Program-made: the position numbers and the translations under genes | NCBI RefSeq assembly: GCF_003666685.1 | Contig: NZ_RCIZ01000001.1 | Coordinates: forward strand, 930,001-994,000 | DNA from: Mesorhizobium sp. YM1C-6-2 | Lineage (GTDB): Bacteria > Pseudomonadota > Alphaproteobacteria > Rhizobiales > Rhizobiaceae | Direction: 5' to 3' | Length of the DNA: 64,000 nucleotides | Notes under the pieces: generated by a model | Databases searched by the model: none | What the model was told of the DNA's origin: nothing | What the model saw: the letters and a program-made list of their open reading frames with translations, nothing else | Part shown: in pieces, positions 54,424 to 63,897 of the stretch | Layout of the letters: each line of letters starts with the position of its first letter | How positions within the stretch are numbered: position 1 is the first letter of the stretch

Positions 54424-56069
54424 CAAGCCGCGCATTTCACGCTCCCCAAAAGGGCGCGGGCGGGCGTCACGCCGATTGGCGCGTCCTCGCCGGTATTCTC
54501 GCCCTTGCCGCGATAGCGCTGCTGATCTGCGGAGCCTTTGCCGGCCTGCTCATCGAAGGCTTCCGCGATCTTTCCGGCGCTGTCGACGCGTTCGACGCCT
54601 ATCTCGGCAGGATCGTCCGCTTCACGCTCTGGCAGGCGGTCCTGTCGACGGCGCTTTCCGTGATTCCGGCGATCTTTGTCGCGCGCGCCCTGTCGCGCCA
54701 CCCGGCCTTTCCCGGTCGGGCGATTATCCTGCGCCTGTTCGCGCTGCCGCTGGCGTTGCCGGCAATCGTCGCTGCGCTTGGCATACTGGCGCTGCTCGGG
54801 CGAGCCGGCTATCTCGCCGCGCCTCTATCGGCGCTGTCGGGCGGAACCTGGCCCGGCATATACGGCCTCTCCGGCGTATTGGTCGCGCATGTGTTCTTCA
54901 ACCTCCCGCTTGCGACGAGGCTTTTTCTCGAAGCCCTCGATACGCTCCCGGCCGACCAATGGCGGCTGGCGAGCCAGCTCGGCATGGGGCCGGCCGCATC
55001 CTTCCGGCTGATCGAATGGCCGGCCATGCGAACGGCCTTCCCGGGAATCGCTGGGCTGGTCTTCATGCTCTGCATCACCTCCTTCACCATCGTGCTGACG
55101 CTCGGCGGCGGGCCGGCAGCGACCACGCTGGAGGTCGCCATCTACCAGGCGCTGCGCTTCGATTTCGACCCAGCGCGGGCGGTGACATTCACCCTGCTGC
55201 AGATCGTGCTGACAGTCATCGTTGTGCTCGCGCTGACCCGCCTCGGCGCCAATGCCGCAATCGACGCCAGCCTGCCCGTGGCCCAGCGCAAATTCGTCAT
55301 GATCCGTCCGGCGGAGGCTCTCTTCAACGCCGCGCTCATCGTCGTGGCGCTTGTCTTCGTCGCCGGGCCGATCGCAGCCACTGTCGCTGCGGGGCTGGCA
55401 GCCGATCTGCTGCGCCTGGCCGGCGATCCGGCGGTCCAGCAGGCGACGGCGACGAGCATCGTCCTGGCCGTCATTTCCGCAATTCTCTCGGTCGCGATCG
55501 CGCTGTCCCTGGCGGCGGCGAGGCAGGGTCTGGCGCGGCGGCGCGGACCTCGCGCAGGCTTTCTCGAAAGCCTGGCGGGCACCGGCGCCGGCTTCGTTCT
55601 CGTGGTACCGCCGATCGTCATCGGCGCCGGCTGGTTCGTGCTGCTCCGGCACACCGATTTCCTCTTTGCCGCGGCGCCTGTCATGGTGGCGACCGTCAAC
55701 GCTGTCATGGCCATGCCCTTCGCGATCCGCGCCATCCGCCCGGCCTACGACGCAGCGGGCGAGCGCAACGACCGCCTCTGCGCGCAACTGGGCATAGCCG
55801 GCTGGAATCGGGTTCGGTTGATCGACTGGCCGGTGCTGCGCCGGCCGATTGCCACCGGCTTCGCCTTCGCCATGGCACTGTCGTTGGGGGATCTCGGCGT
55901 CATTGCGCTGTTCGGCAGCGATTCCGTGCAGACCCTGCCCTATCTCCTCCTGGCGCGCCTGGGTTCGTACCGCACCGACGATGCGGCGGGTTTGGCGCTG
56001 CTGCTCGGCCTGCTCTGTCTGGTACTGGTGTTCCTCGCCGACCGTTTGGGAAAGGAGAAACCGGCTTGA
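54420..56069 (+). CDS. thiP: Thiamine ABC transporter permease
   Basis: A 549-residue fused permease with two six-helix halves, each with an EAA-type loop ([21 protein letters not shown] in the first and [21 protein letters not shown] in the second). I chose the GTG at 54420, which overlaps the thiB stop in a GTGA junction; an ATG at 54399 inside thiB is the other candidate and would add seven residues. It is coupled to thiQ through an overlapping TTGA. Confidence 0.94.
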   Translation: MTSRAFHAPQKGAGGRHADWRVLAGILALAAIALLICGAFAGLLIEGFRDLSGAVDAFDAYLGRIVRFTLWQAVLSTALSVIPAIFVARALSRHPAFPGRAIILRLFALPLALPAIVAALGILALLGRAGYLAAPLSALSGGTWPGIYGLSGVLVAHVFFNLPLATRLFLEALDTLPADQWRLASQLGMGPAASFRLIEWPAMRTAFPGIAGLVFMLCITSFTIVLTLGGGPAATTLEVAIYQALRFDFDPARAVTFTLLQIVLTVIVVLALTRLGANAAIDASLPVAQRKFVMIRPAEALFNAALIVVALVFVAGPIAATVAAGLAADLLRLAGDPAVQQATATSIVLAVISAILSVAIALSLAAARQGLARRRGPRAGFLESLAGTGAGFVLVVPPIVIGAGWFVLLRHTDFLFAAAPVMVATVNAVMAMPFAIRAIRPAYDAAGERNDRLCAQLGIAGWNRVRLIDWPVLRRPIATGFAFAMALSLGDLGVIALFGSDSVQTLPYLLLARLGSYRTDDAAGLALLLGLLCLVLVFLADRLGKEKPA

Positions 56070-56821
56070 ACGGGGGACGACAGAACGGCACGCCGGTCCG
56101 CCTTGACAAGGTGAGCTTCAGCTATGGCGAGGCGGCCATGCGTTTCGATGTCGAGTTCAGGGCCGCGGCGATCACCGCGGTGATGGGCCCCAGCGGCTCG
56201 GGGAAGTCGACACTGCTCAACCTTGTCGCCGGCTTCGAGACGCCGGATACCGGCCGGGTGATCATCGGCGGAGAAGATGTCACCGGCCAGCGGCCGGCAG
56301 CCCGGCCGGTTTCGATGATGTTCCAGGAGAACAATCTCTTCGCCCATCTCGACGTCGGCGCCAATGTTGGGCTCGGCCGATCGCCTTCCCTGCGCCTCAC
56401 GCCGGCCGACCGGACCGCCGTCGCCGAGGCGTTGGAACGCACTGGGCTTGCCGGCAAGGAACGCCGCCTGCCGCGTGAACTCTCCGGCGGCGAGCGTCAG
56501 CGTGTGGCGCTCGCGCGCATCCTGGTGCGTGATCGCCCGGTGCTATTGCTTGATGAACCTTTCGGTTCACTCGGCCCGGCGCTCCGCACCGATATGCTGG
56601 AGCTTCTGGCCGGCGTGCAGGCCGAGCGGCGCATGACTGTGCTTTTCGTGACGCATCAGCCGGAGGACGCGCGGCGGGTCGCAGACGACATGGTTTTTCT
56701 GGAGGATGGCCTGATTTCGGCTACCGGCGCGACCGAAGCCTTCTTCAGCGAGGGTGGTCCGGAAGCGTTCAGGCGCTATATCGGAACACAGATCACGGAA
56801 TTTGCCCGGAAGCGGACATAA
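56066..56821 (+). CDS. thiQ: Thiamine ABC transporter ATPase
   Basis: A 251-residue ATPase. Walker [10 protein letters not shown] (41-49), Q-loop in MMFQENNLF, signature LSGGERQ (139-145), Walker B VLLLDEP (159-165) and H-loop THQPED. The start is a TTG that overlaps the thiP stop, with AAAGGAG eight bases upstream; no ATG fits. The same frame remains open upstream across thiP, but only this last part is the gene. Confidence 0.93.
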   Translation: MNGGRQNGTPVRLDKVSFSYGEAAMRFDVEFRAAAITAVMGPSGSGKSTLLNLVAGFETPDTGRVIIGGEDVTGQRPAARPVSMMFQENNLFAHLDVGANVGLGRSPSLRLTPADRTAVAEALERTGLAGKERRLPRELSGGERQRVALARILVRDRPVLLLDEPFGSLGPALRTDMLELLAGVQAERRMTVLFVTHQPEDARRVADDMVFLEDGLISATGATEAFFSEGGPEAFRRYIGTQITEFARKRT

Positions 56822-56933
56822 TTTACGATCAAACCGCCACTTGGGGGCCATTATGTGGTAATGGCGGTCCAAGAGAGCAGATTGAGGTCGCCCGGAACTC
56901 CCAGGCCGGCGCGCCGCCAACCGGAAGGACATT

Positions 56934-58472
56934 GTGCCAGCGTTTCGCAAGATCAGCCGAGGAGGGGCCGATACGCGGCCGTCCCGTCCGCTGAGCCACA
57001 CCGCGCGTCTCCTCGCGGCGGTAGGCTTGACGGCGCTGCTTGCCGGCTGCCAGGCGCTATCCAGCCTGTCGACCGGCGGTCAGGTCAAGGAATCGGCCTT
57101 CCGCCCGTCCGAAACTCCAGTCACCGTCGATTCCGTATCGCGCAACGATCGGCTTGCCGAACTGGCGCGCGCGCAGCACCCGCGCATTCTGGCCACCTAT
57201 GGCGGCGAATACTCGGATCCCAAGCTGGAGCGGATGGTCGCCAAGGTCGTCGGCAACCTCACCACGGTCTCGGGCAATCCCGGCCAAGCCTACCGCATCA
57301 CCATCCTGAACTCGCCCAATGTGAACGCTTTCGCGCTGCCGGGCGGCTATCTCTACGTCACCCGTGGCTTGTTGGCGCTGGCCAATGATTCGGCCGAGCT
57401 TGCAGCTGTCGTCGCCCACGAGATGGGGCATGTCACGGCCAATCACGGCCTGCAGCGCCAGCAGCGTGAGGCCGAGGAGGTGCTTGCCACCAAGGTGGTG
57501 ACCGATGTTCTCGGCCAGACCCCGAGCGCCAACATGGCGCTGATCCGCGGCAAGCTCAGGCTTGCGCAATTCTCGCGCAACCAGGAACTGGAAGCGGACG
57601 CCATTGGCATCAGGGCGAGCGGGCAGGCAGGGTTCGATCCTTACGCGGCGGGCCGCTTCCTGCAATCGATGTCGGCCTATACCGATTTCCGCTCCGTCAG
57701 CGGCGCGACCGACGCCAGCCTCGATTTTCTCGCAAGCCACCCCAACGCGCCGCAGCGTATCGAACTCGCGCAACGCCATGCGCGTCAGTTCGGCCCGCCG
57801 GGGCAGGGCGCGCGCGATCGCGACTCCTTCCTTGCGGGCATAGACGGCTTGCTCTACGGCGACACGCCGGAAGAAGGCTATGTGCGCGGCAACACCTTCC
57901 TGCATCCGCGCCTGGGCCTGTCCTTCTCGGTGCCGCCAGGCTTCGTCATCGACAACAGCGCCGCTGCCGTGACCGCCACCGGTCCGGGTGAGCTTGCCGT
58001 CCGTTTCGACGGTGTCGCACTCAATCCCCGCACGCAGCTTGCGGACTATATCCGCTCGGGCTGGGTCGCCGGGCTAGACCCCTCCAGTGTCCGTAACGTT
58101 ACGATCAACGGCAATGAGGCGGCGACCGCGCGTGCCGCTGCCGATGGCTGGAAGTTTGACATTACCGTGATCAGGGCCGGCGGTCAGGTCTACCGGCTGC
58201 TGACGGCCGCGCCCACCGCGAGTGACCAGCTCGACGCGACGGCGCAGACGGTCGGCGGCAGCTTCAAGCTGCTTTCGGCGCGCGAGAAAGCGAGCCTGAA
58301 GCCGCTGAGGATTCGAGTGGTGACGGTGAAGCCCGGCCAGACGGTCGGCTCGATCGCCGCCTCGATGGTCGGCGTCGACCGCAAGCTGGAACTCTTCCGG
58401 GTCCTGAATGCGCTTGCTCCCGGCGCTACGGTCTCGGCCGGCGACAAGGTGAAGATAATCACCGACAGTTGA
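56934..58472 (+). CDS. M48-family lipoprotein metalloprotease
   Basis: A 512-residue envelope protease. A lipobox LAGC ends at C39, so it should be lipid-anchored in the periplasm. The zinc site H162-E163-xx-H166 (AHEMGH) with a third ligand in NQELEADAIG is intact. The C-terminal part (about 335-512) includes a repeat-like domain with KPGQTVGSIAASMVGVDRKLELFRVLN, resembling a LysM-type peptidoglycan contact. Similar to BepA/LoiP-type quality-control proteases. The GTG at 56934 has GGAAGGA six bases upstream. Confidence 0.88.
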   Translation: MPAFRKISRGGADTRPSRPLSHTARLLAAVGLTALLAGCQALSSLSTGGQVKESAFRPSETPVTVDSVSRNDRLAELARAQHPRILATYGGEYSDPKLERMVAKVVGNLTTVSGNPGQAYRITILNSPNVNAFALPGGYLYVTRGLLALANDSAELAAVVAHEMGHVTANHGLQRQQREAEEVLATKVVTDVLGQTPSANMALIRGKLRLAQFSRNQELEADAIGIRASGQAGFDPYAAGRFLQSMSAYTDFRSVSGATDASLDFLASHPNAPQRIELAQRHARQFGPPGQGARDRDSFLAGIDGLLYGDTPEEGYVRGNTFLHPRLGLSFSVPPGFVIDNSAAAVTATGPGELAVRFDGVALNPRTQLADYIRSGWVAGLDPSSVRNVTINGNEAATARAAADGWKFDITVIRAGGQVYRLLTAAPTASDQLDATAQTVGGSFKLLSAREKASLKPLRIRVVTVKPGQTVGSIAASMVGVDRKLELFRVLNALAPGATVSAGDKVKIITDS

Positions 58473-58478
58473 TGGAGT

Positions 58479-59339
58479 TCAGGCGGCGAGGAAGCCGGAT
58501 CCCTGCTTGATGAGGGCGGATTTCAGCTTTTCCAGCGCCCGGCTCTCGATTTGCCTGACACGCTCCTTCGATATGCCAAGCGTCTCCCCGAGAGACTCGA
58601 GCGTGGCGCCGTCCTCGGACAGGCGGCGTTCCTCGATGATCTTCATCTCGCGCTCGTTGAGAACGCCGAGCGCGTTCTTCAGCCAACCGGCGCGACGCTC
58701 GACATCGATCGTCTCCTCGACGATCTCGTCGGGCAGCGGACCGTCGGAAACCAGGAAATCGGATCGTTCCGCCGTAGAGCCGCTGTCGTCGAGCAAGGGC
58801 GCGTTGAGCGATGTGTCGGACGCCGAAAGCCTGGAATCCATCAGCGCGACATCTGCTTCCGATACGCCGAGCGCCATCGATATCTGTCGGCGGATGGCGA
58901 CGTTCGACAGGGTTTCAGGACCCTGCGCGAGCCGCGCCCTCAATCTGCGGAGATTGAAAAACAGCGCCTTCTGCGCCGAACTGGTGCCGCCGCGCACGAT
59001 CGACCAGTTGCGCAGGATGTAGTCCTGGATCGATGCGCGTATCCACCAGGTCGCGTAGGTCGAGAAGCGGACGTCCCGTTCCGGCTCGAAGCGCGCTGCC
59101 GCTTCGAGCAGACCGACATGTCCCTCCTGGATGAGATCGCCCATCGACAGGCCGAAATGGCGGAACTTCGAGGCCATCGAGATGACGAGCCGCATATGCG
59201 AGGTGGTGATGCGGTGCAGCGCCTGCTGGTCGTGCTTCTCCTTCCAGCGGATCGCGAGGTCACGTTCTTCCTCGCGCTCGAGATAGGGAGCCCGCATGGC
59301 AGCTTTTACCAGGGTCCGGTCGAAGGTTTCGTGAACCAC
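58479..59339 (-). CDS. rpoH: RNA polymerase sigma-32 factor, RpoH2 type
   Basis: A 286-residue sigma-70-family factor: region 2 (LIQEGHVGLLEAAARFEPERDVRFSTYATWWIRASIQDYILRNW), the RpoH-box-like SSAQKALFFNLRRLRARL and region 4 (LGETLGISKERVRQIESRALEKL). Rhizobia have two heat-shock sigmas; lack of full similarity to the main RpoH and the EcfG-type promoter upstream favour RpoH2. The start is a GTG with AGGAGC five bases upstream. It is convergent with the M48 gene. Confidence 0.9.
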   Translation of the reverse strand: MVHETFDRTLVKAAMRAPYLEREEERDLAIRWKEKHDQQALHRITTSHMRLVISMASKFRHFGLSMGDLIQEGHVGLLEAAARFEPERDVRFSTYATWWIRASIQDYILRNWSIVRGGTSSAQKALFFNLRRLRARLAQGPETLSNVAIRRQISMALGVSEADVALMDSRLSASDTSLNAPLLDDSGSTAERSDFLVSDGPLPDEIVEETIDVERRAGWLKNALGVLNEREMKIIEERRLSEDGATLESLGETLGISKERVRQIESRALEKLKSALIKQGSGFLAA

Positions 59340-59422
59340 GCTGCGCTCCTATTGCCTGGCACACCGCCGGCGAAGCCGACGCCGCGCCCCGCGCAGCACT
59401 CAAGGTCCGCGCAAAAATCGCA

Positions 59423-59448
59423 AACGTTCCAGAGACGGAAAATGTTCC
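59423..59448 (-). promoter_or_regulatory. EcfG/RpoE2-type general stress promoter of rpoH2
   Basis: On the minus strand GGAAC (59444-59448), 17 bases, then CGTT (59423-59426) match the alphaproteobacterial general-stress consensus GGAAC-N16/17-CGTT. It lies 84 bp upstream of the rpoH2 start. In Sinorhizobium, rpoH2 is a known target of RpoE2, so the site fits a conserved cascade. Confidence 0.8.
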
Positions 59449-59600
59449 AAGGCAGGCGCGTCGGGGCCAGAACGTGCCTGCAGGCGGCGACGCAAAACCG
59501 CCTTGCCAGCGGCGCAGCCACATCCGATAAGCGTGCCCCGGTGGGAGGCATCGCGCTCCGCACCCCGTGCCGTTGCGAAGAATCGATGGGGAGAACGATT

Positions 59601-60515
59601 GTGAAACTTGGTTTGCTGACCGCACCTTTTCCTGAAACGCCGCTCGATGGCGTCGCCGACTGGGCAAGCTCCGAAGGCTTCGAGGCGCTGGAGATCGCGT
59701 GCTGGCCCAAATCGGCCGGTCCCGCCCGACGCTACGCCGGAACCTCCCATATCGATGTCGCCGCGATCTCCGCCTCGGAAGGCAAGGAGGTCGTTGCCAG
59801 GCTGCAGGGCAAGGGTCTCGTCGTTTCCGCGCTCGGTTATTATCCGAACCCGCTTCACCCCGACGCAAACCATCGCCAGACGGTCATCGATCACCTTAAG
59901 AAGGTCATCGGCGCGGCCGGCAGGATGGGTGTCGGGCTGGTCAACACCTTCTGCGGCGGCGACGCGGCGCAGACCGTCGACGCCAACTGGCAGGAGGCAC
60001 AGAAGGTCTGGCCGGAAATCATCGCCTTCGCCCGCGACAATGGCGTCAGGCTCGCCTTCGAGAACTGCCCGATGATCTTCAGCTACGACGAGTGGCCGGG
60101 CGGTCACAACATCGCCTATTCGCCCTATGTCTGGCGCCGCATCATCGAGGAATGGAAGGGTGAGGTCGGCATGAACTACGACCCGTCGCATCTCGTCTGG
60201 CAGATGATCGACCAGGGCCGCTTTATCAGGGAGTTCGGCGGGCACATGTTCCACGTTCACGCCAAGGACCTGATGATCGACCGTGACGGGCTTTACGAGC
60301 GCGGCATCATGTCTTCAGGCATGGGGTGGCAGATTCCGCGCATGCCGGGGCTGGGCGAGGTCGACTGGAACGGCTTCTTCTCGGGCCTCTACCGTGTCGG
60401 TTATGACGGCCCCGTCGTCATCGAGCACGAGGACCGCCGCTTCGAGGGCAGCGACGAGGCCGTGAAACGCGGCTTCCTGCTCGCCCGCGACGTGCTGAAA
60501 CCGCTGGTGAAATAG
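59601..60515 (+). CDS. Sugar phosphate isomerase/epimerase-family protein
   Basis: A 304-residue TIM-barrel protein of the xylose-isomerase-like AP-endonuclease-2 family. Metal-binding acidic/His positions appear in AFENCPMIF, MNYDPSHLVW, HVHAKDLMID and VIEHEDRRF. Such proteins isomerise or epimerise sugars or inositols; which one is unclear here. I chose the GTG at 59601 because GGGGAG lies seven bases upstream; an ATG at 59586 has no spacing-correct ribosome site. Confidence 0.88.
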   Translation: MKLGLLTAPFPETPLDGVADWASSEGFEALEIACWPKSAGPARRYAGTSHIDVAAISASEGKEVVARLQGKGLVVSALGYYPNPLHPDANHRQTVIDHLKKVIGAAGRMGVGLVNTFCGGDAAQTVDANWQEAQKVWPEIIAFARDNGVRLAFENCPMIFSYDEWPGGHNIAYSPYVWRRIIEEWKGEVGMNYDPSHLVWQMIDQGRFIREFGGHMFHVHAKDLMIDRDGLYERGIMSSGMGWQIPRMPGLGEVDWNGFFSGLYRVGYDGPVVIEHEDRRFEGSDEAVKRGFLLARDVLKPLVK

Positions 60516-60535
60516 GCCGACCGCCGGGGAAGCGC

Positions 60536-60562
60536 TCCGGCCGCGGCTTGAACGCGGCCGGA
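60536..60562 (+). other. 10-bp perfect hairpin after the isomerase-like gene
   Basis: TCCGGCCGCG and CGCGGCCGGA flank GCTTGAA, 21 bp after the stop codon. There is no T run, so it is more likely an mRNA-end protector or Rho-assisted terminator than an intrinsic terminator. Confidence 0.5.
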
Positions 60563-60607
60563 CAAATGCGTATCTCGTGACGGCTGCTGCTGTTCCGGAG
60601 AACCATC

Positions 60608-60871
60608 TTGTCGGCACTGGACCGTTTTCTTGGCGACTCGCCGCTTCGCGTGCTTATCAAGCTCGTCGTCATCTCGTTCCTCGTCGGCGTGGTGATGCAC
60701 GCCTTCGGCTGGTCGCCCTTCGACGTGCTTTACGGCATCCGCGACTTCTTCCTCGACATCTGGAACATGGGCTTCGCGGCGATCGAACGCTTCCTGGGTT
60801 ATTTCCTGCTCGGCGCGGCCATCGTCGTGCCGGCCTTCATCCTGCTCAGGCTCTTCAGTTACAGGCGTTGA
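60608..60871 (+). CDS. Small integral membrane protein (DUF6460-like)
   Basis: An 87-residue protein with two hydrophobic helices (about 15-35 and 62-82) linked by an amphipathic stretch (FDVLYGIRDFFLDIWNMGFAAIERF). It resembles a small conserved rhizobial family, perhaps DUF6460, whose role is unknown. The start is a TTG with CCGGAGAACC upstream; no in-frame ATG gives the full first helix. Confidence 0.75.
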   Translation: MSALDRFLGDSPLRVLIKLVVISFLVGVVMHAFGWSPFDVLYGIRDFFLDIWNMGFAAIERFLGYFLLGAAIVVPAFILLRLFSYRR

Positions 60872-60979
60872 TCCACGGTCTCGACTGAACCACCGCCGCC
60901 TTTCGCTTGGCCGCGGTAGGCCGGACGATTGCGCCATGCCGCGGACTGATGCAGACGGGTCGGTCAAAGAGGCGACTCC

Positions 60980-62314
60980 GTGGACCACACTTCCCATCCG
61001 GCGATCCGGCCATTCTCGGTGACCCACCATTCGGTGCTGGCGATCGCCGTGCCGATGACGCTCGCCTATCTGACCACGCCGCTCCTGGGTCTGGTCGATA
61101 CGGCCGTCGTCGGCCAGTTTGGCGATGCGGCGCTGATCGGAGGCCTCGCCGCCGGCGCACTGGTGTTCGATGTGGTGTTCACCACCTTCAATTTCGTGCG
61201 CTCCGGCACCACCGGCCTTGTCGCCCAGGCGTTCGGCCGGGGCGACACGGCGGAAGAGCAGGCCGTGTTCTGGCGCGCCTTCGCCATCGCGGTGACGGCC
61301 GGCGTCATCCTTGCCGCGCTCGCCCCATTCCTAGTCTTCGTCGGGCAGTGGTTCATCAATGCGGGCGGCCGCGTCGACGAAGCCATTGCGACCTACGTCC
61401 GTATCCGGCTGCTGGCGGCGCCCATTTCGCTCGTCAACTATGCCGTGCTCGGCTATCTGCTCGGACGCGGCGAAGGCACGCTGGCGCTCCTGTTGCAGCT
61501 TGTGCTCAACGGCATCAACATCGTCCTGTCGATCGCCCTCGGTCTCCATCTCGGCTGGGGCGTCGCCGGCGTCGCCTGGGGCACTTTCGGCGGTGAACTT
61601 GCAGCGGCATTGCTCGGCATGGCGATCGTGCTGCGCCGTTTTGCCAAGGGGCCACGGCTGGACCGCGCGCACCTGTTCGACCGCAAGGCCTTTATCCGCA
61701 TGATCTCGCTCAACCGCGACATCATGATCCGCTCGTTCACGCTGCTCGCCGCCTTTGCGCTGTTCACCCGACAGGGCGCGCAGTTCGGCACCGTGACGCT
61801 CGCTGCCAACGCCGTGCTGATGAATTTCTTCATGGTCGCGAGCTTCTTCCTCGACGGCTTCGCCACCGCCGCCGAACAGCTTGCAGGCCGGGCGGTCGGC
61901 GCGCGCTATGCCGAAGCCTTCAGGCGTGCAGTCCGGCTAACCGCGTTCTGGGGCTTTGCGCTTGCCGTTGCCGCTTCGCTGATCATGCTCTCGTTCGGCA
62001 GCGAACTGATCGCGGTCATCACCACCGCCGAAGAGGTTCGGGCCGCCGCGGCGCTGTACCTTCCATGGGCTGCATTCGCCGGGCTGAGCGGCGTGCTTGC
62101 CTTCCAGATGGATGGCGTCTTCATCGGCGCGACGTGGTCGCGCGACATGCGCAACATGATGCTGGCGTCGTTTCTGGTCTTTGCGGCGGCGCTCTTCGCG
62201 CTGGCCCCGGCCTTCGGCAATGACGGGCTTTGGGCGGCGCTGCATATCTTCCTGCTCTGCCGCGGCCTGAGCCTGCTCGCCACGCTGCGCGTCAGGGTCA
62301 GGACGGCATTTTAA
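60980..62314 (+). CDS. MATE-family efflux transporter (DinF-like)
   Basis: A 444-residue inner-membrane protein with twelve helices in two MATE repeats. Family cues are VLAIAVPMTLAYLTTPLLGLVDTAVVG at the start and RSFTLLAAFALFTRQGAQFG at the start of the second repeat. DinF-branch members export drugs or organic anions with H+ or Na+. Start GTG at 60980. It is convergent with pyrD, sharing a four-base overlap of the ends. Confidence 0.92.
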   Translation: MDHTSHPAIRPFSVTHHSVLAIAVPMTLAYLTTPLLGLVDTAVVGQFGDAALIGGLAAGALVFDVVFTTFNFVRSGTTGLVAQAFGRGDTAEEQAVFWRAFAIAVTAGVILAALAPFLVFVGQWFINAGGRVDEAIATYVRIRLLAAPISLVNYAVLGYLLGRGEGTLALLLQLVLNGINIVLSIALGLHLGWGVAGVAWGTFGGELAAALLGMAIVLRRFAKGPRLDRAHLFDRKAFIRMISLNRDIMIRSFTLLAAFALFTRQGAQFGTVTLAANAVLMNFFMVASFFLDGFATAAEQLAGRAVGARYAEAFRRAVRLTAFWGFALAVAASLIMLSFGSELIAVITTAEEVRAAAALYLPWAAFAGLSGVLAFQMDGVFIGATWSRDMRNMMLASFLVFAAALFALAPAFGNDGLWAALHIFLLCRGLSLLATLRVRVRTAF

Positions 62315-63405
62315 AGCGATCTGTCGGCCCAGTGCACCACCCGGCTGTCGCGGATTTCAGACAGCGAGGATATGCGTTCCTTGTCGAGGAATTTCGAAAA
62401 ACCCTGCACGATGCGGCCGGGCAGGGCAGGCCCGGCATAGATCATGCCGGTGTAGAGCTGCACGAGGTCGGCGCCGGCCCGGATCTTCTCCAGCGCGGTG
62501 TCGACGCTGTCGACGCCGCCGACGCCGATAAGCGCGGCATCAGGGCCGAGCAGCTTGCGCATCCTGGCAAGCGCGACGGTCGAGCGTTCGAACAGCGGCC
62601 GGCCCGACAGTCCGCCGGTTTCAGCCTTGTGCGCCGAGGATTTGAGGGCAGGGCGGGAGATCGTCGTGTTGGAGACGATGACCCCTTCGACCTGCTTCTC
62701 GAGCACCTCGGCGGCGATGTCCTCGAGGTCAGCCTGATGGAGGTCGGGCGCGATCTTCAGGAACAGCGGCACCTGGTGTCCGGCCTTGGCGATTGCGGAA
62801 TCCCGCGCCCTCACCACGCGGGACAGCAGCTCGGAAAGGCTCTCGCGCGCCTGCATGTCGCGCAGACCCGGCGTGTTGGGCGAGGAGATGTTGACCGTCA
62901 GATAGGAGGCGAACGGCGCGAAGCGCTCGACGCCGAGCGCGTAGTCGCCGATCCGGTCGGTGCTATCCTTGTTGGCGCCTATGTTGACGCCGACGACACC
63001 CGCCCTCCATGCGCGCGCGGCAAGCCGGCGTTCGGCGGCATCGTGGCCTTCATTATTGAAGCCCAGCCGGTTGATCACCGCGCCGTCCTCGGCAAGCCGG
63101 AAGATGCGCGGCTTCGGATTGCCGGACTGGGGGAGGGGCGTCACCGTGCCGACCTCGGCGAAGCCGAAGCCTAGCGTCAGCAATGCATCCGGTACCTCGG
63201 CGTTCTTGTCGTAGCCTGCGGCCATGCCGAGCGGGTTGTCGAAGGTGACGCCGGCGACGGTGGTGCGGAGCCTGGGGTCGTGGTGCGGTGACTTGGCCAC
63301 GGGAAGACCGGCCTTCAGCGCCTTGATCGACAGTCCGTGCGCGGTCTCGGGATCGACGCAGAAAAGCCCCTTGCGGCCGATTTTCTCCAAGACGTCGAGG
63401 ATCAT
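62311..63405 (-). CDS. pyrD: Dihydroorotate dehydrogenase (quinone), class 2
   Basis: Oxidises dihydroorotate to orotate with quinone as acceptor at the inner membrane. The 364-residue product has the class-2 amphipathic N-terminal part (MILDVLEKIGRKGLFCVDPETAHGL), DNPLGMAAGYDKNAE for FMN, catalytic Ser in NISSPNTPGL (S175), and the FMN-phosphate loop GVGGV with LYTGMIYAGP near the end. Its start overlaps the upstream DUF952 stop by four bases. Confidence 0.95.
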   Translation of the reverse strand: MILDVLEKIGRKGLFCVDPETAHGLSIKALKAGLPVAKSPHHDPRLRTTVAGVTFDNPLGMAAGYDKNAEVPDALLTLGFGFAEVGTVTPLPQSGNPKPRIFRLAEDGAVINRLGFNNEGHDAAERRLAARAWRAGVVGVNIGANKDSTDRIGDYALGVERFAPFASYLTVNISSPNTPGLRDMQARESLSELLSRVVRARDSAIAKAGHQVPLFLKIAPDLHQADLEDIAAEVLEKQVEGVIVSNTTISRPALKSSAHKAETGGLSGRPLFERSTVALARMRKLLGPDAALIGVGGVDSVDTALEKIRAGADLVQLYTGMIYAGPALPGRIVQGFSKFLDKERISSLSEIRDSRVVHWADRSL

Positions 63406-63749
63406 GCGAGATCTGCCGGGAAGACGTGGTGTCCGTCGCCGCCGAGCGGCAGCGGCTTGACCCAGAGCACTTCTGAAGGGTCGAGCGGTGCGTAAAGATG
63501 CGGGAAAAGTGCGCCGCCGCGCGAGACCTCCCACTTCAGCGCTGCGCCGAGCCGTTCGGCCTCGACAGCAACGAGCAGGAGATTCGCCTGTCCGGCAAAG
63601 TGCTTTGCCGCGGTTTCCCGGACCTGCCCGGCGGTAGAAAAATGGATGAAGCCGTCGGCAAGATCGACCGGGGCGCCGTCGAAGCGACCTGTCTTCCCGG
63701 CTTCGTGCCACAGAGCGTCGGGACAAATCTTGTAAATGATGGTCGCCAT
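63402..63749 (-). CDS. DUF952 protein
   Basis: A 115-residue DUF952 protein: IYKICPDALWHEA at the start, DGFIHFSTAGQVRETAAKHF (a DGFIHxS motif typical of the family) and LFPHLYAPLDPSEV. The fold resembles a small ADP-ribosyltransferase-like domain but no activity is proven. It is translationally coupled to pyrD by a four-base overlap. Confidence 0.9.
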   Translation of the reverse strand: MATIIYKICPDALWHEAGKTGRFDGAPVDLADGFIHFSTAGQVRETAAKHFAGQANLLLVAVEAERLGAALKWEVSRGGALFPHLYAPLDPSEVLWVKPLPLGGDGHHVFPADLA

Positions 63750-63897
63750 GAGGGCGGCTATAGGCCGATTGCGGCGCAGGTAAAAGCCAGCCGGCCGGGC
63801 ATGTCCCCAATTTAGGCGCAAAGCGGGTCGAGAATCGGATAAGCTGCTGCCGAGGTGGACTATGGCTTCGGCCAGAATCAGCGAGTGGAGGTGGCCA

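Noticed and set aside
54476-56065. The upstream part of the long open frame ending in ThiQ.
   Set aside because: Only the last 251 codons look like an ATPase; the upstream part is the off-frame reading of thiP and is Arg-rich. The TTG at 56066 with a good ribosome site marks the true start.
58551-59585. The upstream part of the 654-codon frame ending in the isomerase-like protein.
   Set aside because: It is antisense to rpoH2 and lacks features; the gene starts at 59601.
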